Below are positions 8,005 through 16,093 of a stretch of DNA of 38,061 nucleotides, piece by piece. A program made the translations under genes and the position numbers. Each line of letters starts with the position of its first letter. The first letter of the stretch is position 1. Source of the stretch: Bacillota bacterium (GTDB lineage: Bacteria; Bacillota; Bacilli; Paenibacillales; Paenibacillaceae); the NCBI GenBank assembly GCA_023386495.1, contig JAEWJS010000113.1:1-38061 (forward strand). Direction: 5' to 3'. The notes beneath the pieces are model-generated. The model did no database searches. It saw only the letters and a list, made by a program, of their open reading frames with translations, and was not told the DNA's origin.

Positions 8005-8307
8005 ATGTGGCTTGCAAATGGTGATGGAGGCGGTAACTTAGTCGGCATGATTTTGCCTTTCGTGCTGATGTTCGCGGTCTTTTATTTCCTATTGATCCGT
8101 CCGCAGCAGAAGAAGACGAAGACGCGCAACCTGATGCTCAGTCAATTGAAGAAGGGCGATAAGGTTACGACGATCGGCGGTTTACACGGCACGATCGCCG
8201 AGATTGCCGACGATACGATCGTGCTTCGCGTGAACGACACGACGAAGATGACGTTCGAACGCAGCGCGATCAACAATGTCGTCCAGTCCGCGCCTTCCGC
8301 AGAATAG
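8005..8307 (+). CDS. yajC: Preprotein translocase subunit YajC
   Basis: YajC is the small membrane partner of SecDF at the Sec translocon. The 100-residue protein has one transmembrane helix (MILPFVLMFAVFYFLLI), followed directly by the diagnostic RPQQKKTKTRNLMLSQLKKGDKV and the soluble TIGGLHGTIAEI tail. A strong SD (AAGGGGG) precedes the ATG. It closes the ruv-queA-tgt operon and is followed by a strong terminator. secD and secF are 4.6 kb downstream in this window. Confidence 0.95.
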   Translation: MWLANGDGGGNLVGMILPFVLMFAVFYFLLIRPQQKKTKTRNLMLSQLKKGDKVTTIGGLHGTIAEIADDTIVLRVNDTTKMTFERSAINNVVQSAPSAE

Positions 8308-8353
8308 CGGAACCATACATAGACGATAGTGCCGATTGGCATGTCTAGCGAAG

Positions 8354-8399
8354 AGGAACTGCCCCGCGAGTCGTTATCGACTTCGGGGCAGTTCCTTTT
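8354..8399 (+). terminator. Terminator after yajC
   Basis: AGGAACTGCCCCG (8354-8366) pairs perfectly with CGGGGCAGTTCCT (8384-8396). The helix continues through AGTCG/CGACT (8369-8373, 8378-8382) and is followed by TTTT. It ends the ruvC-yajC operon and lies between convergent genes. Confidence 0.9.
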
Positions 8400-8426
8400 A
8401 CCTATTCGCGAATATTACCCGGGTAA

Positions 8427-9260
8427 TTAATTGCCGCCGCCTGCCGATGCAAGACGCCTGAGCATGCGTTCGGAGGGAACCTGCAGCGACAGCCGGATAC
8501 CAGCATGCGCTGCGAATAGACCGAGCGCGATCCCGCCGGCCATATCGAGGAACCAGTGGATCCCGAGGTAGAAGATCGAGAAAATGATGGTCACCGCGCA
8601 GCCCGAGCACAGCCATGCCCATCTCGCGTTGTCCGAACGCAGCGCCAGCACGGCGAGCGTTACCGATATCGATGTATGTAAGCTCGGGAAGCAGTTGTCG
8701 ATACCGGACAAGAGCCGATATTCACTCTCGAATCGCGGGAACACATCGAGCAGCCGGAGCTGGACGGCCGGATCGTTAACCCATACTTCGTTCACTGGGA
8801 AGAAGAGAAAGAACGGGATGGCGATGCCGTAATTCAGCATGATCGCATAGCATGTCGCGTAGTAGAGGCGCCGATCCGTCCGGCTCCCGTATAAGATAAG
8901 GGATGCGACAAGCAGCGAGTGGAACACCACAAGGTACATATAGGACAGGCCTTCCGTCAGCCAAGAGAATTGCAGCGACTCCTGAATCCACCCGACGAAC
9001 CCGCGATCCCAAGCTTGAAACTGCTGCGTATAATCGGCAGACGCCGTCAGCAGCGATTCGAATCGGAGCTCCAGCTTATTGAGCAGCAGAATGGCGATAA
9101 GCGCTGCGAAATGTGCCGAGAACATCGCGGAGCAAGCCAGGTTTTTAACGAATTGCCCAACTGTAGTCAAGGGGATGCCGCGTGTCCCGAAGCCGACGAG
9201 CAGCAGGGTCGTCAAGACGGACAGCCAGGCGACGGTTGTCATGGAATGAAACGTTAGCAT
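8427..9260 (-). CDS. PAP2-family membrane phosphatase (Aur1/Ipt1-like)
   Basis: This integral membrane protein of about 277 residues belongs to the PAP2/inositolphosphotransferase-like group. Motif 2 is FPSLHTS and motif 3 is YLGIHWFLDMAGGI, which supply the catalytic histidines and the aspartate of the phosphatase triad. About six hydrophobic segments surround them. Such proteins dephosphorylate or transfer head groups on membrane lipids; the substrate here is unknown. The start at 9260 is preferred because AGGAGGAG stands a few bases upstream, while a longer frame beginning at 9275 has no SD. It is convergent with yajC and interrupts the yajC-TIGR04086-DUF421 order of B. subtilis (yrbF-yrzE-yrbG). 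Confidence 0.8.
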   Translation of the reverse strand: MLTFHSMTTVAWLSVLTTLLLVGFGTRGIPLTTVGQFVKNLACSAMFSAHFAALIAILLLNKLELRFESLLTASADYTQQFQAWDRGFVGWIQESLQFSWLTEGLSYMYLVVFHSLLVASLILYGSRTDRRLYYATCYAIMLNYGIAIPFFLFFPVNEVWVNDPAVQLRLLDVFPRFESEYRLLSGIDNCFPSLHTSISVTLAVLALRSDNARWAWLCSGCAVTIIFSIFYLGIHWFLDMAGGIALGLFAAHAGIRLSLQVPSERMLRRLASAGGGN

Positions 9261-9301
9261 GGCTCCTCCTCGCATCTATCATGGTGTCCCGTTAGTATGG
9301 C

Positions 9302-9333
9302 ACAAAAAGAGCCGCTTGAATCAAGCGGCTCTT
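9302..9333 (-). terminator. Terminator of the TIGR04086 gene
   Basis: AAGAGCCGCTT (9307-9317) and AAGCGGCTCTT (9323-9333) form an 11 bp stem with a 5 nt loop. On the minus strand the stem is followed by TTTTTGT, the arrangement of an intrinsic terminator. It lies between the TIGR04086 gene and the PAP2 gene. Confidence 0.85.
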
Positions 9334-9369
9334 GCTAGGCGGCCTGCGGCATCTACGGGCAAGGCGTAG

Positions 9370-9762
9370 TTAACTTCTCGTGCCGACGCCGAACATGCCG
9401 CCGACCGCGCCGGCGGCCGAAGTGACGCCCAAGAGAGACAGCGTCGACCATGCAAGCGGGGCATCGGCCGCCAGAAACCCGATCAACAGAATGATCACGG
9501 CGTACACGGCACCAAGAATGATGCCGTAGTACCATCCTTTCCTTGCCGATCGCCTGCCTGAAGAAAATCCACCCGCGAGCGCTGCCAATCCGTGCACGCT
9601 CATCGCGAGCCCGGGCAGCGAGCCCTCTTGCAGACTGCTGAACCGCAGAAGCATCGAGAGCAGCAGCGCTCCTGCACCTAGCCAAATAATTGCGACGAAC
9701 AGCCCGCCGAACAGCGGTGAACTCGGTCTTACGTGCGCCACGGATTTCATCGGTCGAATCAC
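9370..9762 (-). CDS. TIGR04086-family small membrane protein (YrzE-like)
   Basis: A protein of about 130 residues with four hydrophobic segments (LFGGLFVAIIWLGAGALLL, GLAMSVHGLAALAGG, WYYGIILGAVYAVIILLIGF, LSLLGVTSAAGAVGGMFGV). The alternation of helices with GGFSSGRRSARKGWYYGI between helices 2 and 3 is typical of the TIGR04086 family, whose function is unknown. In B. subtilis the relative yrzE also follows yajC. A GTG at 9762 has AAGGAGG eight bases upstream and is the best start; an in-frame TTG at 9768 is too close to that SD. Confidence 0.78.
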   Translation of the reverse strand: MIRPMKSVAHVRPSSPLFGGLFVAIIWLGAGALLLSMLLRFSSLQEGSLPGLAMSVHGLAALAGGFSSGRRSARKGWYYGIILGAVYAVIILLIGFLAADAPLAWSTLSLLGVTSAAGAVGGMFGVGTRS

Positions 9763-9982
9763 GAACAACGCCTCCTTAATTGATGATCGAAATCATGAAT
9801 GCGCCAAGCAGAAGCATGCTGCTTATCCACTCCCTGTTTGTACACCTTATGCCCTGTCCTGCATTTTAGAACTTTCCCAGCATTTGAACCGCATGGCATG
9901 CGATATGGGCGGCTACACTAGCTTTGCGTATCTCGACAGGGTGCACAGGCTCATGCGCCCGGACGCGAAGGGAGCGATAGCT

Positions 9983-10735
9983 GTGGACATAGGGAGCCTG
10001 CTGCTTCGAACGGTCGTGACGTACTTTCTGGTCTTTACGGTGATGAGGCTGATGGGCAAGCGGGAGATCGGCAAGATGTCCGTATTCGACCTCGTCATCT
10101 CGATCGTCATCGCCGAAATCGCCGTATTCTTGATCGATGACCCGTCTCGAAGCTACTGGCATGCCGTCATTCCTATGGTGACGCTGATGGTGATGCAGAT
10201 CGTCATCGCGCTCATAACGATGCGCTTCAGGGGGCTTCGGCTGTTCTTCGACGGCAAGCCGACCATCATAATAGCGAAGGGTAAGCTCAATCGCGAAGCG
10301 ATGCGTAAGCAGCGATACAACCTGGATGACCTCATGCTTCAGCTGCGAGAGAATAAAATCGCATCCGTCGGGGATGTGGAGTTCGCGATTCTGGAGACGA
10401 GCGGGAAGCTGTCCGTCGTGCCGAAGGAGAAGAAGCCATCGCGCGCAACCGACTCGATGGCACGACTCGCGCAGCAGGACGGCTATCATCAGACGCATGG
10501 CGAGGACCGATTGGCTTTTCCGCCGCGGTACCGATTCGAGATTCTGCCGATTCCGCTGATCATGGATGGCAAGGTGCAGGACGAAAATTTGGAGAAGCTG
10601 GGCAAGACGAGATTCTGGCTGAAGAACGAGCTGCAAGCCAAATCGGTCAGCGACTTCAAGGATGTATTCTTATGCACGATCGACCACAAGGGCAAGCTTT
10701 ATGTCGACAGCGATAGACGCAAGCCGAAATCATGA
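9983..10735 (+). CDS. DUF421 membrane protein (YrbG/YetF-like)
   Basis: The N-terminal half has three hydrophobic segments (LLLRTVVTYFLVFTVMRLMG, SVFDLVISIVIAEIAVFL, VIPMVTLMVMQIVIALITM). It is followed by the soluble DUF421 core with FFDGKPTIIIAKGKLNREAMRKQRYNLDDL, LRENKIASVGDVEFAILETSGKLSV and VVPKEKKPSRA, the signature of the YetF/YrbG family. The function is unknown; members are often found with sporulation or stress genes. The frame is open from 9884, but the GTG at 9983 has an excellent SD (AAGGGAG, 8 nt) and gives the conventional start immediately before the first helix, for 250 residues. It lies between yajC-type and spoVB genes as in B. subtilis. Confidence 0.85.
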   Translation: MDIGSLLLRTVVTYFLVFTVMRLMGKREIGKMSVFDLVISIVIAEIAVFLIDDPSRSYWHAVIPMVTLMVMQIVIALITMRFRGLRLFFDGKPTIIIAKGKLNREAMRKQRYNLDDLMLQLRENKIASVGDVEFAILETSGKLSVVPKEKKPSRATDSMARLAQQDGYHQTHGEDRLAFPPRYRFEILPIPLIMDGKVQDENLEKLGKTRFWLKNELQAKSVSDFKDVFLCTIDHKGKLYVDSDRRKPKS

Positions 10736-10789
10736 TCGGGCGGGTACGGCTGCCTCATGCATGGCTTCGGCTTTCTGCCGTCTATGCGA

Positions 10790-12397
10790 CTACTTGAACA
10801 GCTTGCCGACAATCGGGAGACGCATGACGTCATGCCGATCGATGACGCGCATCAGTACCATGAGAATCAAATAGACGATCATGCCCAGAAGACAGGCGAG
10901 CGAGAGGTTATGCCATTCCTTCGGCAGCGCAAGGTGATTCATCAGGAAGAGGGCAGCGGCGCCCATGATCAGCATGGCCCCGCCGACCTTCGCGAAGTCC
11001 GGCATTTGCATTCGGAAGCCGACGGCCCGCCGGACGGCGATCCAATGGAGCAGCGTAACCAGCACGATATTAATATTGATGGCGATGAGCGCGCCTTGAA
11101 TGCCGAGCCCCGGCTGTGAAGCCAATTGCACGATCAGCACGAGCTTGACCGCTGCCCCGACGAACGTGTTCATCAGTGCCGTCCCCGGCTTATCGAGCGC
11201 TTGAAGCGCGGCTTGCAGAGGCGCTTGCAAGTAGATGAACAACGCGATCGGCGCCATCATCTGCAGCATCGGGGCGATCTCTACATGGTTGTACAGAATG
11301 CGGCAGATCGGCTCGGCGAACAAGTACATAATAACGGCAAACGGAGCGCCGGATACGAGCGCGAGCCGCATCGATTGGTGCAGCCGCTTATGGATGAGGG
11401 CGTTATCCCCCTTAGCGGCAGCCTCCGACAAAGATGGCACGAGCGAAACGGCGAGCGAGTACGTCAGGGCGGTCGGCAGCAAGACGATGGGGATGATCAT
11501 CCCTTGGAGCGCGCCGTATTGGGCCGTCGCGATCGCCGTGACGATGCCGGCAGCGGCCAAGCTGCGCGCGATGAAGATCGATTCGAGCAGGTAAGACAGG
11601 GAACCGACTAACCGGCTTCCCGTGACGGGAATCGACAGGCCGAGAAGCTTGCGCAGCGCGGATGTCTCGGGAGTCGGTTCGACGGGTGAAGCAGCTTCAG
11701 GCGTTGCATCAGGCTCGTGCTCGTGCTCGAGCGCGGGCGCATTGTGCGCATGCAACGCTTCACGGCGCTGATCGGTGCGGAATTGCCAGTATAGTACGCC
11801 CAATCCGAACAGCTCGCCCGTTACGACGCCGAGCATCGCGCCGGCGGCCGCCCACTCCAAGCCATACGGCAGCAGCCGATAAGCAAAGAAGAGGACGAAG
11901 ACGATGCGGACCAGCGTTTCTACCGTCTGCGACAGCGCGGTCGGGATCATGTTCTGCCGCCCTTGGAAGTAGCCGCGCAGCACGGACGATACGGCAGCAA
12001 TGAGCAGAATCGGGATCATGCACAGGAAGGTGTAATAGACTCTGGAATCGGGCAGCACATTTGTCGTGATCCAGCGCGCAAGGAGCAGCGCCGCGACGGT
12101 GAACAGCAAGGCCAGCAGCACGGTAAGGCCCATCGCGGTGCGGAAAATTTTCTTCTCCGCCTCGCGATCGCCGAGCGAACGGGCTTCGGCGACCCACTTG
12201 GCAACCGCTAGCGGTATGCCGCCGGTCACGATCGTGATCAAGACGATCATGAAGGGATAACCAAGCTGGTACAGCCCGACGCCCTCGGCGCCGATGATGC
12301 GCGGCAATGCGATCCGCGGGATGAATCCGAGAATGCGGTTAAGGATCCCGGCGGCCAGCAGGATCATGGCGCCTTTGATGAAGGTTTGCTTGGTCAA
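10790..12397 (-). CDS. spoVB: Stage V sporulation protein B-like polysaccharide/lipid flippase
   Basis: A MATE/MOP-superfamily protein of about 535 residues with 14 predicted hydrophobic segments. In sporulation SpoVB is thought to move lipid-linked precursors for spore cortex synthesis. Family features are the N-terminal KGAMILLAAGILNRILGFIPRIALPRIIGAEGVGLYQL and the PLAVAKWVAEA segment. A charged linker rich in Glu, His and Pro (ALEHEHEPDATPEAASPVEP) separates the two halves. The TTG at 12397 is chosen because GAAGAGGG stands about 7 nt upstream and the conserved N-terminus begins there; a longer frame to 12472 has no SD. It is divergent from the comN-like gene, a neighbourhood also seen in B. 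subtilis. Confidence 0.87.
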   Translation of the reverse strand: MTKQTFIKGAMILLAAGILNRILGFIPRIALPRIIGAEGVGLYQLGYPFMIVLITIVTGGIPLAVAKWVAEARSLGDREAEKKIFRTAMGLTVLLALLFTVAALLLARWITTNVLPDSRVYYTFLCMIPILLIAAVSSVLRGYFQGRQNMIPTALSQTVETLVRIVFVLFFAYRLLPYGLEWAAAGAMLGVVTGELFGLGVLYWQFRTDQRREALHAHNAPALEHEHEPDATPEAASPVEPTPETSALRKLLGLSIPVTGSRLVGSLSYLLESIFIARSLAAAGIVTAIATAQYGALQGMIIPIVLLPTALTYSLAVSLVPSLSEAAAKGDNALIHKRLHQSMRLALVSGAPFAVIMYLFAEPICRILYNHVEIAPMLQMMAPIALFIYLQAPLQAALQALDKPGTALMNTFVGAAVKLVLIVQLASQPGLGIQGALIAININIVLVTLLHWIAVRRAVGFRMQMPDFAKVGGAMLIMGAAALFLMNHLALPKEWHNLSLACLLGMIVYLILMVLMRVIDRHDVMRLPIVGKLFK

Positions 12398-12564
12398 TCG
12401 CGTTCCCTCTTCTCTATTCGCATAGTAAAGGACTTGCCCTATTACATTCATATGCTGCCTGTCCCGCGGCATGACTGATGTTCGCGTGCAGGCACAAAAG
12501 AAGGAACTCGGCGGCGAACGGCGAATAGAAGAGAGACAGCGACACAGAAAGCGAGGACGCCCGG

Positions 12565-12804
12565 ATGACAGACGAGGAATTAAGCGAATTGATCGAATCG
12601 CTGTGCGAGAGCAAAGCGGAGGAATTCAGGATGATCGGTTACGAGCATGTATCCGGCAAGGAAATATGGCAGTGCGTCAGCGACAAATATATCAAAACCG
12701 GACAGCCTGCGCTTCATCAGATCGTGAATGACATTTTGTCGCTTAAAGTGACCCAATTCATGAACTTCATGACGCTGAGCGCTTATCGAGGAACCCATTT
12801 CTAA
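12565..12804 (+). CDS. comN: ComN-like post-transcriptional regulator
   Basis: A 79-residue acidic protein whose length and pattern (EELSELIESLCESKAEEF, EIWQCVSDKY, LHQIVNDILSLKVTQFMNF) match the small family typified by B. subtilis ComN (YrzD). ComN acts on comE mRNA and is directed to division sites. The SD is GAGGA about 9 nt before the ATG. It sits between divergent spoVB and secD, exactly the syntenic place of yrzD in B. subtilis. The symbol is assigned by family and position, not by function. Confidence 0.8.
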   Translation: MTDEELSELIESLCESKAEEFRMIGYEHVSGKEIWQCVSDKYIKTGQPALHQIVNDILSLKVTQFMNFMTLSAYRGTHF

Positions 12805-12823
12805 TGGATGGGCTCTTTTTTTT
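12791..12823 (+). terminator. Terminator after the comN-like gene
   Basis: A short stem CCCAT/ATGGG (12794-12798 and 12808-12812), extended by two outer pairs across a mismatch, is followed by eight consecutive T residues (12816-12823). The hairpin is weak, but the T-run is ideal and it separates this gene from the secD promoter. Confidence 0.55.
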
Positions 12824-12868
12824 GCGTGCGGGAATGCGGCGTTGATTCGACCTTGTACGCGACAGATT

Positions 12869-12897
12869 TTGACTCAAAAAACATGCACCGCTATAAT
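12869..12897 (+). promoter_or_regulatory. Sigma-A promoter of secD-secF
   Basis: TTGACT (12869-12874), 17 nt, then a perfect TATAAT (12892-12897), 37 bases before the secD ATG. Ten of the twelve hexamer positions plus the spacing agree with consensus or better. Confidence 0.85.
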
Positions 12898-12934
12898 GGG
12901 ACTATTGAGAACTTAAGGGGGCTTATTCCGGTTT

Positions 12935-14194
12935 ATGAACAAGTTACTGGCTTTTGTGCTGATCGTTGTCGTCACTCTCGGCACGATCGCTTTTACGACA
13001 CCAGCGTTACTGGACAAGGTTAGGCTCGGCCTCGACCTGAAGGGCGGGTTCGAAATTCTGTACGAAGCCGAGCCTTTGACGCCTGGAGGCGAAGTGACGC
13101 GCGATGCGCTGAACGAGACGGCTCGAAGCGTCATGGAGCGGGCGAATGCGACAGGCGTTGCTGAGCCTGAGGTTACGCCGGAAGGATCGAACCGAATTCG
13201 GGTTAAGATTCCCGGCGTGACGAACGAGGAAGAGGTTCGCAAAATCCTGCAAGAACCGGCATCGTTGACGTTCCGCAGTACGCGAGGCTGCGAGACGGGA
13301 ACAGGCTTCTGCAAGGTGGAGCTGCTCGGCACGGACTTCAAAGAAGGCGGCGCAACGATCTATCAGAACGAAATGGGCGGCTGGGAGATTTCGATCTCGC
13401 TCAAGAGCGCTGCCAAGTTCGGCGAGGTGACGCGCGAAGTGTCGAAGCTGCCGGACAACCGGCTGGCCATCTACCTGAACGAGACCGAATTGTCGGCGCC
13501 GACCGTCCATAACGAAATTCCGAGCGATGTCGCTTCCATTACGGGCAATTACACCCGTGCGGAAGCCAAGCAGATCGCGGACACGATCAATCTCGGCGCG
13601 CTTCCGCTTAAGCTGGTAGAGAAATATACGCAGAGCGTGGGGGCAACGTTGGGCAAGCAGTCGCTCGACAAGACGGTATTCGCAGGCATGCTCGGCGGTC
13701 TGTTCGTCCTGTTGTTCATGCTCGTCGTCTATAGGCTGCCGGGCTTCGTGGCGGTCATCTCGCTTGCGCTGAATACATGGCTCGTTCTGCTCGGCTTCGT
13801 TGCCATGAATGCGACGATTACCCTGCCGGGTATTGCGGCGCTTATTCTCGGGCTCGGAATGGCGGTTGACGCCAACATCATCACGGCCGAACGGATCAAG
13901 GACGAGCTGCGCAGCGGCAAGAGCCTGTTGTCCTCCCTGAAGTCGGGCTCCAAGAACTCGTTCCGCACCATCATGGATGCCAATATTACGACCGCGCTTG
14001 CGGGCATGGTCATGTTCTTCTTCGGCAGCAGCTCGATTCGCGGCTTCGCGATCATGCTCTTGCTCGGCATCGTCGTCAGCTTGGTGGCCAATATGAGCTA
14101 CTCGCGGATGTTGATCTACTTGCTCATTAAGAGCGGCCGCTTCCAGAACAAGAAGCTGTACGGTGTGAAGGAGAGTGAAGTAAGTGCGCTATAG
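12935..14194 (+). CDS. secD: Protein translocase subunit SecD
   Basis: SecD with SecF uses the proton gradient to complete Sec-dependent export. The 419-residue protein begins with a transmembrane helix, then LGLDLKGGFEILYE, a family signature. A periplasmic-side P1 region follows, including VKIPGVTNEEEVRKILQEPASLTFR. Five further helices contain ILGLGMAVDANIITAERIKDE with the conserved aspartate. It is a separate subunit, whereas B. subtilis has a fused SecDF. AAGGGGG at 12915-12921 is an unusually distant SD (13 nt), and there is no other start in frame. It overlaps secF by 11 bases. Confidence 0.95.
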   Translation: MNKLLAFVLIVVVTLGTIAFTTPALLDKVRLGLDLKGGFEILYEAEPLTPGGEVTRDALNETARSVMERANATGVAEPEVTPEGSNRIRVKIPGVTNEEEVRKILQEPASLTFRSTRGCETGTGFCKVELLGTDFKEGGATIYQNEMGGWEISISLKSAAKFGEVTREVSKLPDNRLAIYLNETELSAPTVHNEIPSDVASITGNYTRAEAKQIADTINLGALPLKLVEKYTQSVGATLGKQSLDKTVFAGMLGGLFVLLFMLVVYRLPGFVAVISLALNTWLVLLGFVAMNATITLPGIAALILGLGMAVDANIITAERIKDELRSGKSLLSSLKSGSKNSFRTIMDANITTALAGMVMFFFGSSSIRGFAIMLLLGIVVSLVANMSYSRMLIYLLIKSGRFQNKKLYGVKESEVSAL

Positions 14195-15098
14195 TTTCAA
14201 GAACTTCGACTTTGTCGGCAAGAGCAAATATTTCTATACGTTCTCAGTCACGATTACGATATTAGGCATCATTATCCTCGGGGTAATGGGTCTGAATTAC
14301 GGCGTCGACTTCCGTGCCGGCTCCAGCGTCGATATCGCGGTCACGAAGAACCTCGAAGCGCAGCACGACGAGATCGTTGCGCTCATCGAGAAAGAGGACC
14401 TGGGCAAGTACAACCTGTCGATCGGAACAGATCGCTTGACGATCCGGTTCGAAGAGATATTGAGCAATGATGAAGAATTAAAGCTCAAGACCGACTTCGC
14501 GGCGGCATTCGACCCGAATGCATCGATGGAGGTCAATACGGTCGATGTCGAGATTGCGCGCGAGATGCAGACGGACGCGCTGCTGGCTGTCGCGATCGCA
14601 AGTATCGGCATCGTCATCTTCGTTAGCATCCGCTTCGAGTGGCGATTCGCCCTTGCGGCGATCGTGGCGCTGCTCCATGACGCATTCATCGTCATCAGCG
14701 TATTCTCGATCCTGCGGCTTGAGGTCGATCTTACGTTCATCGTGGCCGTTCTGACAATTATCGGCTATTCGATCAACGACACAATCGTTATATTCGACCG
14801 AATCCGGGAGAACCTGCGTTTCGCGAAGATCAAGACGAAGGCCGACTTGGTCAAGCTGGTCAACGACAGCGTATCGCAGACGATGACGCGTTCGATTAAT
14901 ACGGTCGTAACGGTACTGTTCGCGGCGCTTGCCGTATTCATCTTCGGCGGCGAGTCGATTCGCATGTTCTCGCTTGCCATGGTCATCGGTCTGTTCGCGG
15001 GCGCCTATTCGACGATTTTCATTGCGAGTCCGCTCTGGCTGCTGCTGAAGAGCAAGGAGAAACCGAAGACGCCTGCCAAAACGCAGCCAACGGTCTAA
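14184..15098 (+). CDS. secF: Protein translocase subunit SecF
   Basis: The 304-residue partner of SecD has six hydrophobic segments. It carries the N-terminal FDFVGKSKYFYTFS and GLNYGVDFRAGSSVDI and the conserved membrane motif ILTIIGYSINDTIVIFDRIREN, which holds the aspartates involved in proton use. The start is GTG with AAGGAG about 10 nt upstream, inside the end of secD. The C-terminus is short and lysine-rich (KSKEKPKTPAKTQP). No terminator follows, and the next gene begins 46 bases later, so it may share the transcript. Confidence 0.95.
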   Translation: MRYSFKNFDFVGKSKYFYTFSVTITILGIIILGVMGLNYGVDFRAGSSVDIAVTKNLEAQHDEIVALIEKEDLGKYNLSIGTDRLTIRFEEILSNDEELKLKTDFAAAFDPNASMEVNTVDVEIAREMQTDALLAVAIASIGIVIFVSIRFEWRFALAAIVALLHDAFIVISVFSILRLEVDLTFIVAVLTIIGYSINDTIVIFDRIRENLRFAKIKTKADLVKLVNDSVSQTMTRSINTVVTVLFAALAVFIFGGESIRMFSLAMVIGLFAGAYSTIFIASPLWLLLKSKEKPKTPAKTQPTV

Positions 15099-15144
15099 GG
15101 CGCCGTTCTGAACGCTTAACGATTGCGGGAGGAGGAGAGCGCGC

Positions 15145-16044
15145 GTGGCGATAAATCGGAAGAAGCAGGAGCGGCTATTCTCGTCGGGACTGATGTTCTG
15201 GGGGAATACGTGCCTCGCGCTGATCAAGAGCGCGGCAGGCTGGCTGTCCGGAAGCACCGCGCTGCTGGCAGACGGCTGCCGCAGCGGCGGGGAAGCGATT
15301 CGCTGGTATGCTTCGCGCAGGGCGGCAAGCGGCAGCGGCGCAAGGCGTCCCGCCGGGGCGAGAAGCTTATCGGGCGGAGTATTGACACCAGGCGTGCTGT
15401 CCGCTATGCTCATGCTCCTGATCGGCGTCGAGCTTGGCCTGTTCACGATCCGCGAACTCGCCGTAGGCGGCAGTGATGCGCCGGCATGGTATGCGGCCGT
15501 TATTATCGCCGCGGCATGGCTGGCACGAATCGCGATGTCCAGCGATAACCGCATCGGCGATACGGTCTGTTCGGCGGTCGTGCTAGCCGGTACAGGCACG
15601 GCATGGCTGGGCGGGCGCATTGGCGAGACCGCGCTCTATTATGCGGATGAAGGTGCCGCCCTCTGGATTGCGGTCATGATCGCGAAGCAAGGCTACCGGC
15701 AGCTGGCAGCCGGCGTGAACGGCAGCCGTTCGGTTGACTTGTTCAGCGGGGATGCCTCGGAGCTGTCCGTAGCCGTGCAGCGCGTGGACGGCGTTATCGC
15801 GATCGAGCATCTGGAGGCGAAGGAGCAAGGCCACTATATCGCGGTAGAGCTTACGATCAGCGTGAATCCGCGCATCACGATCGCGGAAGGCCAAGACATT
15901 GCCCGCAAGGTCAAGGACCGGCTGCTGGAATCGTTCACGCACGTTACGGCTGTACAAGTGCATGTCGATCCCTATGACCCGGGCTACCCGTATAAATCGA
16001 ACCACGATCCGAATCAGGATCATATGCCGACGCTGCTTCAGTAG
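15145..16044 (+). CDS. Cation diffusion facilitator-like protein with altered metal site
   Basis: The fold of a CDF transporter is recognisable from LFSSGLMFWGNTCLALIKSAAGWLSGSTALLADG in the first helices, several later membrane helices, and a C-terminal cytoplasmic dimerisation domain (VDGVIAIEHLEAKEQGHYIAVELTISVNPRITIAEGQDIARKVKDRLL...VQVHVDPYDP). The helix-2 metal site that normally reads AD-x-x-HSxSD is here AD-G-C-RSGGE (D43, R46, E50). The helix-5 site lacks its usual His and Asp. It may therefore not move divalent metals as its relatives do. The start is GTG with AGGAGGAG 8-9 nt upstream. It lies between secF and recJ, a position where Paenibacillaceae often have a CDF gene (established synteny as I recall it, not checked). 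Confidence 0.72.
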   Translation: MAINRKKQERLFSSGLMFWGNTCLALIKSAAGWLSGSTALLADGCRSGGEAIRWYASRRAASGSGARRPAGARSLSGGVLTPGVLSAMLMLLIGVELGLFTIRELAVGGSDAPAWYAAVIIAAAWLARIAMSSDNRIGDTVCSAVVLAGTGTAWLGGRIGETALYYADEGAALWIAVMIAKQGYRQLAAGVNGSRSVDLFSGDASELSVAVQRVDGVIAIEHLEAKEQGHYIAVELTISVNPRITIAEGQDIARKVKDRLLESFTHVTAVQVHVDPYDPGYPYKSNHDPNQDHMPTLLQ

Positions 16045-16059
16045 CGTCGGCGGTTTTTT
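16026..16059 (+). terminator. Terminator overlapping the end of the CDF-like gene
   Basis: GCCGACGCT (16026-16034) pairs with AGCGTCGGC (16043-16051), followed by six T residues (16054-16059). The hairpin includes the last codons and the TAG of the CDF-like gene. recJ begins only 34 bases after the T-run. An alternative small stem GCGG/CCGC (16050-16053 and 16061-16064) straddles the T-run. Confidence 0.85.
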
Positions 16060-16093
16060 GCCGCTAAGACTTACGAGCCGAGGAGGAGCTGCG

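Noticed and set aside
10736..10789. Terminator between DUF421 gene and spoVB
   Set aside because: Only short imperfect GC-rich complementarity and no T-run on either strand.
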